64,000 bases of DNA from Accumulibacter sp003538495 (GCF_029255145.1 NZ_JAPUVQ010000111.1:1-64000); one strand, 5' to 3'. Shown: positions 41,422 to 50,878, counted from the stretch's first letter. Numbers and translations are program-made. The notes: a model not told the origin generated them from the sequence alone.

Positions 41422-42405
41422 TCAGATGACCTTGGCCCTGAAGAGATCGTGCATGTTCAACGCACCGAGCAGGACGCCGCTGTCGTCAACCACCGGAAGC
41501 TGGTTGATCTTGTGCTGCTCCATCATCTCGACCGCTTCGACGGCAAGCCGTTCGGGCGTGATCGCGCGTGGCCCTCGACTCATGATGTCGGCCGCCACGA
41601 GCAGCCGCAGGTCGAGTCCCTTGGCGAAAGCACGCCGCAAATCGCCGTCGGTGATGATCCCGGTCAGGCGGCGCTCGGGCGTCAACACACTGGTCATGCC
41701 GATCCCGCCGCGCGAGATTTCGAGGATCGCGTCGGGCACGCTGGTTTCCGGAACGACCACTGGAAGAGCAGGACCAGCCCGCATGACGTCGCTGACGTGG
41801 GTCAACAGGCGCCGCCCGATGGTTCCACCAGGGTGCGAGCGGGCAAAATCCGCAGCGCCGAAACCGCGCGAATCGAGCAGCGCCACCGCCAGTGCGTCGC
41901 CGAGCGCCAGGACCGCGGTGGTACTGGCGGTCGGCGCGAGGTTGAGCGGGCACGCTTCCAGCGCAACCGCGGCGTCGAGGTGCACGTCGGACTCGACCGC
42001 CAGCGATGAATGCGCCTTGCCGGTCATGCTGATCAACTTGGCTCCGAGCCGCTTGACGATCGGCACGATGGTCAGCAGTTCGGCACTCTCACCGGAATTC
42101 GAAATGGCGATCAGAACGTCGTCGCGGGTGATCATTCCGAGGTCGCCGTGGCTGGCCTCGGCGGGATGGACGAAATACGCCGGGGTTCCGGTACTGGACA
42201 GCGTCGAAGCGATCTTGCGTCCGACATGACCGGACTTGCCCATGCCGCTGACGATCACCCGTCCGTGGCAGTTGAGAATCAGCGCCAATGCCTGCACAAA
42301 GGCCCCGTCGATCCGTTCGGCCAGAGCCAGCACCGCGTCAGCCTCGATCCGTAGAACCTGCCGGGCAAGTTCCAGCGCCTTCGACGATGGACTGATTTGT
42401 TTCAT
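41422..42405 (-). CDS. kdsD: arabinose-5-phosphate isomerase KdsD
   Basis: A 327-residue enzyme making D-arabinose 5-phosphate from ribulose 5-phosphate for Kdo in LPS. A SIS domain (about 38-180) has VSGMGKSGHVGRKIASTLSSTGTPAYFVHPAEASHGDLGM, including the catalytic-region His/Glu/Lys. Two CBS repeats (about 200-262 and 272-326) follow, with VLTPERRLTGIITDGDLRR and INQLPVVDDSGVLLGALNMHDL. Length is normal. It is the first gene of the leftward kdsD-lptC-lptA unit and divergent from the CPA2 antiporter gene. Confidence 0.95.
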   Translation of the reverse strand: MKQISPSSKALELARQVLRIEADAVLALAERIDGAFVQALALILNCHGRVIVSGMGKSGHVGRKIASTLSSTGTPAYFVHPAEASHGDLGMITRDDVLIAISNSGESAELLTIVPIVKRLGAKLISMTGKAHSSLAVESDVHLDAAVALEACPLNLAPTASTTAVLALGDALAVALLDSRGFGAADFARSHPGGTIGRRLLTHVSDVMRAGPALPVVVPETSVPDAILEISRGGIGMTSVLTPERRLTGIITDGDLRRAFAKGLDLRLLVAADIMSRGPRAITPERLAVEAVEMMEQHKINQLPVVDDSGVLLGALNMHDLFRAKVI

Positions 42406-42516
42406 TGGCAGGCAGCGATTATCATCCTGAGAGTATAACAGAAGGCCATGCCGCCCCGACCCCGCTCGACCGGTGTGGGAGTGGCGAAGCGATCAGACCA
42501 AAGACCGGAGGGACAA

Positions 42517-44484
42517 ATGGATACGCTGCCAACCGTTGTCATGCTGCTCGGCGCTTCGGTCGTCTCGGTAATCGTCTTTCGCTCGGCCAACCTGCCACCG
42601 GTGCTCGGCTATCTGCTGGTCGGCGCAATCATCGGCCCGCACGCGTTCGACCTGGTCGGCGGCCTTGCCGGCGCTCAACACCTGGCCGAGTTCGGCGTCG
42701 TGTTCCTGATGTTCTCGATCGGGCTGGAGTTTTCGCTGCCCAAGTTGTACGCCATGAAGCGCATCGTCTTCGGTCTCGGCCTGCTGCAGGTTCTGCTGAC
42801 CCTGGTCGCGGTCACCGCCATGGTCACCGCGCTGGGGTTGAGCTGGCAGGAAGGGGTCGCCCTCGGAGGCGCGCTGGCCATGTCATCAACGGCGGTGCTG
42901 ACCAAGTTGCTGACCGAGCGCCTCGAACTCGACAAAGCGCATGGACGCGAGGTGATGGGCGTGCTGCTGTTCCAGGACATCGCGGTGGTACCGCTGCTGA
43001 TCCTGATTCCGGCGTTCTCTGAAACGCCGGAGCAGATGGCGACCATGATGGGGCTGGCGATGCTCAAGGCCGTCCTGGTGCTGTCGCTGGTGCTGTTCTT
43101 TGGCCAGCGCCTGATGAGCCGCTGGTTCTTCATCGTCGCCAGGGGCAAGTCGGCCGAGCTGTTCATGCTCAACGTCCTGCTGATCACGCTGGGGCTCGCC
43201 TACCTCACCGAGCTGGCCGGCCTGTCGCTGGCGCTGGGTGCGTTCGTCGCCGGCATCCTGATCTCCGAAACGCAATACCGCCATCACGTCGAAGAGGACA
43301 TCAAGCCTTTTCGCGATGTCCTGATGGGGCTGTTTTTTGTCACCATCGGAATGATGCTCGACGTCCCGCTGGTCGTCGCCAACGCGCCACTGGTGCTGGG
43401 CGTCCTGGTGGCGCTGCTGGTGCTGAAGTTTGCCCTGGTACTGGGCCTCTCGCGGCTGTTCGGCTCGACCTTTGGCGGCGCCTTGCGCACCGGTCTGTGG
43501 TTGTGCGCCGGCGGCGAGTTCGGTTTTGTTCTGCTCGCCGAAATGCGCCGCCTGGAACTGCTGCCGTCACCGGTCCTGCAAGCGGTGCTGGCGGCGCTGG
43601 TCCTGTCGATGCTGCTGGCACCGCTGATCGTCCAGTACAGCAACCAGATCGTCCTCCGCTTCGCCGCCAGCGAGTGGCTGATGCGCTCGATGCAGATGAC
43701 CCAGTTGGCGGCGAAGACGATGAACACCGAAAAACACGTGGTGATCTGTGGCTACGGCCGAACCGGCCAGTATCTGGCTCGCTTCATGGAACAGGAAGAC
43801 GTTACTTACCTCGCTCTCGATCTCGACCCCGAGCGGATCCGTGAAGCGACGGCAGCCGGAGAGAACGTCATCTATGGCGACGCTGCCCGGCACGAAACGC
43901 TGGTCGCCGCCGGCGTCGCTCGCGCCAGCGTGGCGATCATCTCTTTTGCCGACGCGCGCGCCAGCGAACGAGTGCTCGAACACATTCGCCAGATCAAGCC
44001 AGACCTGCCGGTGGTGGTTCGGACTCTCGACGAAAAGGATCTGGAGGCGCTGTTGCGGGCGGGAGCCGCCGAAATTGTCCCGGAAACGCTTGAAACGAGC
44101 ATGGTGCTCGCCTCGCACGCCTTGCGCCATCTCGGCGTACCGCACGCGCAGGTCCTCGAGCATTTCCGCCAGACGCGGATCGACCACTATCGGTCGCTGC
44201 GTGGCTTTTTCCACGGCGACAGCGATCTGGAACAGGATACGCTCGACGTAGAAGAAGCACGCCTGCATTCGGTGCTGCTCGTCGACGGCGCCAAGGCCAT
44301 TGGCCGGACGCTTGGCCAACTGGCCCTGCACGAACTCGGCGCCGAAGTGACCGCCGTTCGCCGACGCAATATCAGGGCGCTGGAGCCGTCGGCCGAAATC
44401 CGTTTCAGCGCCGGCGACGTGGTCGTCCTGCTCGGCACCCAGAGCGCCTTGACGGCTGCCGAGGAGCGGCTGCTGCAGGGCTGA
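42517..44484 (+). CDS. CPA2-family cation:proton antiporter with RCK domains (KefB/YbaL-like)
   Basis: A 655-residue membrane protein. The ATG at 42517 follows GGAGG. About twelve helices of a Na+/H+ exchanger domain (to about residue 380) include LGYLLVGAIIGPHAF, EFGVVFLMFSIGLEFSLPKLY and LALGAFVAGILISETQYRHHVEEDI. An RCK-N/TrkA-N domain (about 400-520, HVVICGYGRTGQYLARFM) and a TrkA-C domain (about 570-650) follow. It would exchange K+ or Na+ for H+ under nucleotide control. GxGRxG (404-411) binds NAD(H) or another nucleotide. It is alone and divergent from kdsD. Confidence 0.92.
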   Translation: MDTLPTVVMLLGASVVSVIVFRSANLPPVLGYLLVGAIIGPHAFDLVGGLAGAQHLAEFGVVFLMFSIGLEFSLPKLYAMKRIVFGLGLLQVLLTLVAVTAMVTALGLSWQEGVALGGALAMSSTAVLTKLLTERLELDKAHGREVMGVLLFQDIAVVPLLILIPAFSETPEQMATMMGLAMLKAVLVLSLVLFFGQRLMSRWFFIVARGKSAELFMLNVLLITLGLAYLTELAGLSLALGAFVAGILISETQYRHHVEEDIKPFRDVLMGLFFVTIGMMLDVPLVVANAPLVLGVLVALLVLKFALVLGLSRLFGSTFGGALRTGLWLCAGGEFGFVLLAEMRRLELLPSPVLQAVLAALVLSMLLAPLIVQYSNQIVLRFAASEWLMRSMQMTQLAAKTMNTEKHVVICGYGRTGQYLARFMEQEDVTYLALDLDPERIREATAAGENVIYGDAARHETLVAAGVARASVAIISFADARASERVLEHIRQIKPDLPVVVRTLDEKDLEALLRAGAAEIVPETLETSMVLASHALRHLGVPHAQVLEHFRQTRIDHYRSLRGFFHGDSDLEQDTLDVEEARLHSVLLVDGAKAIGRTLGQLALHELGAEVTAVRRRNIRALEPSAEIRFSAGDVVVLLGTQSALTAAEERLLQG

Positions 44485-44629
44485 AGGAAGGCCGGGGCGG
44501 CGGGGCAGAGCGTTCCGAGGGCCGCCGACGAAACCCGGACGCCTGAACGGCGGCCCGCCCTGTATCGGTTACCCAGATCTCAAGTTACCGGCCAGCAATC
44601 CGCTTCGCTGCAGCCCGGCCAGCTGCTGC

Positions 44630-45343
44630 TCAGTAGGCCACGCAAACCGTATACTGGTTACCGTCGACAATGGCCGCCGTCGCCACGGCCGCAGCGCCTC
44701 GGTTGGCGCCATCAGCGACGGCTCGCACCGAGCCGCCCTCGGTGATGCCGTCATCCATGGTGGTGTCGATCTGCCTGACGTAGCGGCCCAGGATACCCGC
44801 GGAGCAGACGAAGAACGAGCCCCGCATGCCGGCGATGTAGGGTGCCGCGGCGCCAGCGCCGGTCACGCCGCTCTCAAGGCCGATGAAACCGCCATCAGCA
44901 TTACGCGGCCGGTAGTTGGCGTCGGCCAGCACGGTCGTCCCGGTGGCCAGGTTGGCCAGGCGGACGTGTTGCCAGAATACCGAGCTTTCGTCGGTGACGA
45001 CGCCGGTGCCGGCGCCGCCGGCATCCCAGGTGCCGTCGATGCGACCGTTGTTCGGAGCACACAAGCCAGCGGCGGCGGGGGCGCAAACCGCCGCTGCGTT
45101 GACCCCGAAAGCCAGATCGAGTTGCGCCTGCGTCTGGTCACCGGGGAAGGATTTGAAGCGATCCTGGTAGGCATAGACCAGACTCGAGACGGTGCGAAAG
45201 TCACCGACCATGTTCTTCACCTTGGCGCTGTTGATCAGCTCCTGTCCCTTCAGCACCCCGCCAAGCAGCAGGCCGATGATGACGAGTACAATGGCAATCT
45301 CCACCAGGGTGAAGCCCGCCTGCCGTTGTGGTAGCTGGTTCAT
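44630..45343 (-). CDS. type IV/MSHA-type prepilin-like protein
   Basis: A 237-residue prepilin. The ATG at 45343 (GGAGA upstream) starts a leader of nine residues, then the cleavage site AG/FTLVEIAIVLVIIGLL, with Phe+1 and Glu+5. The hydrophobic spine (about 11-30) continues as GGVLKGQELINSAKVKNMVGDFRTVSSLVYAYQDRFKSFPGD, and the globular part has four or more cysteines and Gly/Ala-rich loops. It resembles MSHA/T2SS-type pilins more than type IVa PilA and could be the major or a minor pilin. It is leftward, 3.9 kb downstream of the pilus operon and separated from it by two other genes. Confidence 0.88.
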   Translation of the reverse strand: MNQLPQRQAGFTLVEIAIVLVIIGLLLGGVLKGQELINSAKVKNMVGDFRTVSSLVYAYQDRFKSFPGDQTQAQLDLAFGVNAAAVCAPAAAGLCAPNNGRIDGTWDAGGAGTGVVTDESSVFWQHVRLANLATGTTVLADANYRPRNADGGFIGLESGVTGAGAAAPYIAGMRGSFFVCSAGILGRYVRQIDTTMDDGITEGGSVRAVADGANRGAAAVATAAIVDGNQYTVCVAY

Positions 45344-45521
45344 TTCGTTCTCCAGTCCGTGTCGAAAATGACACTGGGTACAAGCATGTTTCGTGCCAGC
45401 AAAAATAAGCCGATTTGGCCGCCCGGGCCGCCGAATCTGTCGAGTTTTCGACACTACTGTCCGGAGTCGGACTGATGAGCAACCGGCGCTGGCGGCTGCG
45501 GGCAGCCGCGGGAAGCGCGGC

Positions 45522-47240
45522 GTGAGCCTGCTCGAACGCCTCGCCAGCGCCTTGCGACAGCGTCAGCGCTGGCTGCTGATTGCCTTGCTCGGCCTGCTGC
45601 ACGTGGCGCTGCTGGCCGATACCGACAAGCTCTTCAGCATGCTGTGCTGGCTGGTGCATGTTGGCCTGTTCATCCTCTGGCAGCCCTTCATTTACGCCGA
45701 AAGGCGACTCGATTTCAGCGGCCTGCTGGTGATCGCGCTGTTGTTGGGAGGTGGCATCGCCTTCTACGGCTGGTGGCTGCTGATCGTCTGGGTGATCATC
45801 CTGGCGGCGCTGGTCGGCGGCCGCGTGATGTTCACCGATCATCGGCCGACACGCGTCTTCTACCTGATCGCTTTTGCTTACCTGCTGGCGGCGCTGCTGT
45901 TCTGGCTGGTACCACGGATGGTCGCCAATGCAGCCCTGGTCGGCCCTTCGCTGGATCTGGAGTTCGCCTGGGGGATGCCACTCTTCCTCCTGGTGATGAC
46001 CCTGCTGCCGCTCGCTCCCGACAGCGATCGGCCCGGCGGAGGCATGGTCGACCTGTTCTACAGCCTGTTCATCTTCCTGCTGATTGCCGTGCTGGTGCTG
46101 GGCAGCCTGGCGTTCATGCTGTTGCGCCAGTCGGGCTATCTCGAAGCGGTGCTCAATACCCTGATCTCGATCGCCGTGCTGCTCTTGCTGATTGGCTGGA
46201 CGTGGAACACGCGCCCCGGTTTCACTGGCGTCGACGTCTTTTTCTCGCGCTACCTGCTGACCATTGGCCTGCCCTTCGAGAACTGGTTGCATCGCCTGAC
46301 CACCCTGGCGGGCAGCGAAAGCGACCCCGAGAGATTCCTCTCGCAAGCGCTCGAGGAAATGCTGGACCTGCCGTGGGTAGACGGTGGCCGGTGGATTGCC
46401 GGGACACGAACAGGCGTTTTTGGCAAGGACTCGCGCTTTGCCCATGATTTTGCCGGACAACCGCTGCAACTGACCCTGCACACCCGCCACAAGCTTAGCC
46501 CGGCACTGATCTGGCACTTCCATCTACTGGCGCAACTGGCCAACGAACACTACATCGCCAAACTGCGCGCCCGCGAGCTGCAGCAGGTCAGCTACCTGCG
46601 AGCGATCCACGAGACCGGCGCACGCCTGACGCACGACGTGAAGAACCTGCTGCAATCGCTGAATAATCTGTGTTATCTGGCGCAGACCACCAGCGGCGAT
46701 GATCACCAGCGGCTCGAATTGCTGCTGCAGCGTCAGTTGCCACAGATCACCCAACGCCTGCAACAGACGCTGGGCAAACTTCAGAAGCCGCACAGCGAGG
46801 CTGGCGGCGTGCTGCCGGCGGCGATGTGGTGGAAGATCCAGCAGCAACGATATGCCGGCCTGCCGGTGACCTTCGTCGCTACCGACCTCGACCCGGATGC
46901 GCTCCTGCCAACCGCCCTGTTCGACAGCGTCGCCGACAACCTGCTGCACAACGCCCTGCTCAAAGGTCAAGCCGAAGGCGGACTGCAGGTGCGCGTCACG
47001 ATGGCGGCCGACGGATCGGTTCTGAGTGTCTGCGATACCGGCACGGCGGTCAGCGCGCACGTGCTGGCTGACCTGCTGCAGGCACCGGTAGCGTCGGAGA
47101 GCGGGCTGGGGATCGGCCTCTATCATGCCGCGCGCCAAGCGGAGGGCTGCGGCTACGAACTGCACCTGGCCGCCAATCAGCCAGGGCAGGTGTGTTTCGA
47201 GTTGCGCCGACGTTCGCCGGGTACGCCCGAAAACGCCTAG
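45522..47240 (+). CDS. membrane sensor histidine kinase (unusual H-box)
   Basis: A 572-residue protein from a GTG at 45522 (GGAAG upstream). Seven or eight hydrophobic helices (about 15-235) precede a linker with LPWVDGGRWIAGTRT (a degenerate GAF-like region, about 275-345) and a kinase core. The phospho-acceptor segment is LTHDVKNLLQSLNNL (His about 372), the N-box DNLLHNALLKG, and the G-box SGLGIGLYHAA. The DVKN form resembles kinases of the PrsK type. No response regulator is adjacent; the nearest is the NtrC-type regulator 14 kb away. The end overlaps that of the cyclase gene by four bases, tail to tail. Confidence 0.85.
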   Translation: MSLLERLASALRQRQRWLLIALLGLLHVALLADTDKLFSMLCWLVHVGLFILWQPFIYAERRLDFSGLLVIALLLGGGIAFYGWWLLIVWVIILAALVGGRVMFTDHRPTRVFYLIAFAYLLAALLFWLVPRMVANAALVGPSLDLEFAWGMPLFLLVMTLLPLAPDSDRPGGGMVDLFYSLFIFLLIAVLVLGSLAFMLLRQSGYLEAVLNTLISIAVLLLLIGWTWNTRPGFTGVDVFFSRYLLTIGLPFENWLHRLTTLAGSESDPERFLSQALEEMLDLPWVDGGRWIAGTRTGVFGKDSRFAHDFAGQPLQLTLHTRHKLSPALIWHFHLLAQLANEHYIAKLRARELQQVSYLRAIHETGARLTHDVKNLLQSLNNLCYLAQTTSGDDHQRLELLLQRQLPQITQRLQQTLGKLQKPHSEAGGVLPAAMWWKIQQQRYAGLPVTFVATDLDPDALLPTALFDSVADNLLHNALLKGQAEGGLQVRVTMAADGSVLSVCDTGTAVSAHVLADLLQAPVASESGLGIGLYHAARQAEGCGYELHLAANQPGQVCFELRRRSPGTPENA

Positions 47241-48538
47241 GCGCCTGGTGCCGCTCCGGCCTCGCGGCGCCCGATAAGCCGGTGGACGACCATGTTGCCC
47301 TTGCCCTTCAGGTGAATCGTCTGCCCTGGATGGAAATCGAAACGATCGCGCAGGCGCCGGTAGCTTAGTTCATCGACCTGAACCATCCCCGGAACGCCTT
47401 CGCTGGTAACCCGGCTGGCGACGTTCACGGTGTCGCCCCAAAGATCGTAAATGAACTTCTTCTTGCCGACGACGCCGGCCACCACCGGGCCGCTGCCGAT
47501 CCCGATACGCAGTTCGAGGTGCATGGCATTGATGTTCGCGTCGTCGCGCAGCAGGCGGCACATCTCGATCGCCATGTCGGCCAGGGCGCCGGTATAGTCG
47601 CTGCGCGCGTCGTTCAGGCCGCCGGCGACCATGTAGGCATCGCCGATGGTCTTGATCTTCTCGAGGCCATACTGTTCGGCAAGTTCGTCGAAGCACGAGA
47701 AAATCTTGTTCAACATGGCGAACACCTGCTGCGGCGTCAGGCCTTCGGCAAGCCGGGTGAAATTCACGATGTCCGCAAACATCACCGAGACTTCGGCAAA
47801 GCCATCGGCGATCGGCTCCTTGCTGTTCTTCAAGCGTTCGGCGATCGGCGCCGGCAGGATGTTGAGCAGTAGCCGCTCGGAGCGCTCCTGTTCAATTTGC
47901 AGCAGCTGGTGCGCCTCCTGCAGGCGCTGCTGAACCCGGTGCTTCTCGCTGTCCGAGTAGCGCAGCAGCAGGTAGACGATCGCGGACACGGCGGTGAAAT
48001 TGAGCGCGAAGAAGAACGCCGTGGTTTGCGTCGGCACCGCTTGCTGCCAGCTGCTCGGCGAGTCGGCCAGATAGTAGTCGAAGCCACCCGACAGCATGGT
48101 CAGGAAGACATAGGCGAAAAACCAGGCACCCGACTCGCGAGTGCCGATGAACAGTAGCGCTCCGATCGGTGCCAGCAGAGCCCACAGACTGATCCCGCTG
48201 GCGGTGATGAAGCCACCGATGCTCCACTGCGCAACGAACGGCGTGAACAAGAACAGCGACAACTGGATCAGCCGGAAGACATTGAAATTGAGCGTTTTCA
48301 GGTACACCAGAAGATTGCCGACCAGCAGCAACTGCAAGGCAAACGGAAGGTTGGACGAGAAACGTGGGCCAAGTTGCCAGTAGATCGAAAGCCAGACCAT
48401 CGACGCCAGACTGATCAGCCCGGTGGCGAAGAACAGCAGCGACTTCTGCAGGCGCAGCTCTTCGGAGTCGGTCGGTGAGATGCCGGCGTTGCGCAGTCGT
48501 TCGAGGAGGGGCCGGCCGGCGGTCATCGGGTCGCTCAT
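47237..48538 (-). CDS. membrane-bound class III adenylate cyclase
   Basis: A 433-residue protein. Six hydrophobic helices (about 30-195) are followed by a coiled coil (about 200-225) and a class III catalytic domain (about 235-420). Metal-binding Asp residues are in VSVMFADIVNFTRL and TIGDAYMVAGG, the purine-selecting Lys in LEKIKTIGDAYM and Asp in YDLWGDTVNVASR, and the transition-state Asn/Arg in NVASR. The Lys/Asp pair predicts ATP rather than GTP. It would make cAMP in response to a membrane signal. Neighbouring pilus genes suggest a role in surface behaviour, but cAMP control there is inference. Confidence 0.93.
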   Translation of the reverse strand: MSDPMTAGRPLLERLRNAGISPTDSEELRLQKSLLFFATGLISLASMVWLSIYWQLGPRFSSNLPFALQLLLVGNLLVYLKTLNFNVFRLIQLSLFLFTPFVAQWSIGGFITASGISLWALLAPIGALLFIGTRESGAWFFAYVFLTMLSGGFDYYLADSPSSWQQAVPTQTTAFFFALNFTAVSAIVYLLLRYSDSEKHRVQQRLQEAHQLLQIEQERSERLLLNILPAPIAERLKNSKEPIADGFAEVSVMFADIVNFTRLAEGLTPQQVFAMLNKIFSCFDELAEQYGLEKIKTIGDAYMVAGGLNDARSDYTGALADMAIEMCRLLRDDANINAMHLELRIGIGSGPVVAGVVGKKKFIYDLWGDTVNVASRVTSEGVPGMVQVDELSYRRLRDRFDFHPGQTIHLKGKGNMVVHRLIGRREAGAAPGA

Positions 48539-48702
48539 TGAAGGTAGAACGAAGGCATAGGCTATTGGACCCTAAAGCTTGAGGACGGTCAATGCGCGCG
48601 GGGCAAGGGCAAGGCGCCAGCGCAATCGGCGGGAGAAGGCGAACGGCGGGCCCTTGCCTGAGAACCCATTGAGGACCTCGGGCTGAACGAGCGCAGCGGA
48701 GG

Positions 48703-49515
48703 CTAGGGCAGCTTGCCGACGATGATCAAACGGTTGAAAAGGACAACCCGCGACATCCAGATCAGCTCGTCGTCGAAAGTTCCGGTCGGCGTCTTGCTGA
48801 CAAAGTCGGTGTTGGCCATCGCCAGGCCGCCATTGGTCAACTGGTTGTCCTGCTCGTCGGCGTCAGCACCGATCGGCAACTGCGTCCCCTGCGGGGTGAA
48901 CCCGCCGTTACCGTTCCTGCCGTGAGAAATTACGACCGCCGGCACCTGGACGCCGATCACGTTTCCTGCCGGTGCGGCGGCGGAGCGTACGTTCAGGGTA
49001 CCGATGGAACACAGCACGAAAGCCGCGTTGACCGGATTGGGCCCGGCGTTGCACGGTGCCGGCCAGCCAGCGCCGGGAACCGTCGGTGGCACCCTGGTAG
49101 CGAACTGCTGGGTTACGCGGTAGGTATAGCGGCGCCCCCAGCCGTCGGTCTCGTTGACTCCCAGCGTCGCCCACGGCAAGACGCCGACCTCGGTGGGTAG
49201 ACCATTGAGGTCGAGACAATTGCCACCCGCGCTAAGGTTGAGTTCGCGCCCGGCACCTGCTGCTGCGGTCGCCAGGGTCGCCGCAGCCGGGCACGGCAAG
49301 CGCCCGTTGACGGCAACGAAACCGAGCAGGGCCTCCCGTATCTCGGCCATTGCCGTCCTGGTGTCGCTGGTCTTGCGGATATCGATCTGTGCCGACAGCG
49401 GTATCAGCAGGCTGCCGACAACCAGCGCGACAATCACCAGCACCACGGCCAGTTCGGTCAGCGTGAATCCGTCCTCACCCGGCGCCTGGCCATGCGGCGT
49501 GTTCACAGAAGGCAC
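48703..49515 (-). CDS. prepilin-like protein of the pilus operon (MshO/MshD-type)
   Basis: A 270-residue prepilin: leader MPSVNTPHGQAPGEDG, then FTLTELAVVLVIVALVVGSLL with Glu+5 and a typical N-terminal helix. The globular domain has cysteine pairs (PCPAAAT, GGNCLDLNG, PCNAGPN, VLCSIG), Asn/Gly-rich loops and a C-terminal WMSRVVLFNRLIIVGKLP. It is probably a minor pilin of the MSHA-like pilus. It overlaps the end of the preceding gene by 13 bases, which is tight coupling. It is the last gene of the operon; about 160 bases lie before the cyclase gene. Confidence 0.87.
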   Translation of the reverse strand: MPSVNTPHGQAPGEDGFTLTELAVVLVIVALVVGSLLIPLSAQIDIRKTSDTRTAMAEIREALLGFVAVNGRLPCPAAATLATAAAGAGRELNLSAGGNCLDLNGLPTEVGVLPWATLGVNETDGWGRRYTYRVTQQFATRVPPTVPGAGWPAPCNAGPNPVNAAFVLCSIGTLNVRSAAAPAGNVIGVQVPAVVISHGRNGNGGFTPQGTQLPIGADADEQDNQLTNGGLAMANTDFVSKTPTGTFDDELIWMSRVVLFNRLIIVGKLP

Positions 49516-50876
49516 CGGAGCAGATCCGCCGCTGGCGTGCGGAAGTCAAAAACCGAGCGGCCGCGGAAGACGCTGGCGACGGCGACCGGAACGTTGAACG
49601 AGCTGGCGTTCTGGTCTTCGAGATAGTTCGCCTTGTCGGCTTTTTCGGCCACCGTGCCGCGGGTCTGTCCAGCCGCCTTGCGGCCGGCGAAAATCAGCAC
49701 GCGGTTGCAGTTCGCCGATGCCACGCCGTCGATGATGATCGGCGCCGGCGCTGGAAGCTGGGTAAGAAGAAGCATCTCCTTCCAGTTGCTGCAGAAGGCC
49801 GGGTCTGGCGCCGCGCCGCAGTCGAGACCGTCGACGCCCTTGCTCCCGGTGACGCCAACCTGGGCCACCAACGGCAGGGGTTCGAGGCCATTCTGGATGC
49901 GTACGACGTTCTCCGCGGCAATCACGTCGTTCTGGGCCTTGATCGCGTCGTTCTGCCCTTTGAAGTAATCGAGCATGGCGCCGATAGCATCCCTGAAGTC
50001 GGCGCGCCGGATCAGGGGAGTGAAGATGTCGTCAACGGTGACGATCAGGAAGCGATCGTTGTAGAAGTCGTTTTCGGCGCCGACGAAGATCTTGCTACTG
50101 CCATCGGCGGCGACCCGGTTGTTGATGCTGCCAGCGAAGTAGTTGACCTGCCCGGCGATGGCATTGCCGTTATTGAAAGCGTCAAGGTACTGGCGGGCAT
50201 CGTAGTTGCCACCGCATTCGGCGTAAGCCGGATCGGCCAGAGCATGGCTCTGGCCCTCCAGCGCGCGGCCCGGGGCGACGATCAGCGCGGCCAGATTGGT
50301 CGCGACGACGTTGCCGTTGCTGTCCATGACGCTGATCTGGCCCTGCGTATCCCAATTCAGCACGTCGGTTTTGATGGCTTTCTGGAAGCGGCCTGAAACC
50401 ACGTACCACAGGCACTCCCCCCGCTGATCGCGAAGGGGTGCCATGCCAAGGGTGCGCCATGGAAACTTCCCGATCACCGAGGAATCCTTCCCGTTGCCGG
50501 CAAAGTTCGGCGAAACGAATCCCTCGGCCAGCACCCCTACCGGACTGAAGCCGAGATCAGGCAAGCGCAGATAGCTCGCATCGTTAACCGGCAAGCGACT
50601 GATCGCATCCCCGATCACGGCCTCGCGGGCCTGGCCAAGTGCCGCCGCACCGTTGCGCGCGTTGGCCAGCAGCAGCTGGTTTGCATTGAGCTGGCCAGCG
50701 AACAGATAGAGACCCCACAGCGTCAGCAGCACCAGCATGGCCATCAATGCGACGCCGGCCTGCTGCCGTCTGCGGCCAGCAGCAGTGACTCGGCGGCGCC
50801 AGCGATCCGCGCTGCGCGGCGGCTGGCCCGAGCATGGGGGCAGCCGCCCGGCGAGCAAGGACGGCGGCGCGCGCAT
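49503..50876 (-). CDS. PilX/MshP-like pilus protein with N-terminal membrane helix
   Basis: A 457-residue protein. The ATG at 50876 lies directly after the previous stop. A basic, Pro/Arg-rich N-terminus (about 1-38) precedes one hydrophobic helix, GVALMAMLVLLTLWGLYLFAGQL (about 41-63), in the form of PilX/MshP-type minor pilins (QxGVALxxxLxxLL), lacking the Glu+5 of ordinary pilins. The large mature part has Asn/Asp/Gly-rich loops and a few cysteines (CLWYV, YAECGGN, LDCGAAPDPAFC). Its size is more than twice that of ordinary minor pilins, so it may be the tip or an adhesive part. Confidence 0.82.
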   Translation of the reverse strand: MRAPPSLLAGRLPPCSGQPPRSADRWRRRVTAAGRRRQQAGVALMAMLVLLTLWGLYLFAGQLNANQLLLANARNGAAALGQAREAVIGDAISRLPVNDASYLRLPDLGFSPVGVLAEGFVSPNFAGNGKDSSVIGKFPWRTLGMAPLRDQRGECLWYVVSGRFQKAIKTDVLNWDTQGQISVMDSNGNVVATNLAALIVAPGRALEGQSHALADPAYAECGGNYDARQYLDAFNNGNAIAGQVNYFAGSINNRVAADGSSKIFVGAENDFYNDRFLIVTVDDIFTPLIRRADFRDAIGAMLDYFKGQNDAIKAQNDVIAAENVVRIQNGLEPLPLVAQVGVTGSKGVDGLDCGAAPDPAFCSNWKEMLLLTQLPAPAPIIIDGVASANCNRVLIFAGRKAAGQTRGTVAEKADKANYLEDQNASSFNVPVAVASVFRGRSVFDFRTPAADLLRCLL

Positions 50877-50878
50877 GC

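Noticed and set aside
45201..46523. 440-residue frame antisense to the sensor-kinase gene
   Set aside because: Gln/His/Glu-rich composition typical of an antisense frame; the kinase on the other strand has full motifs.
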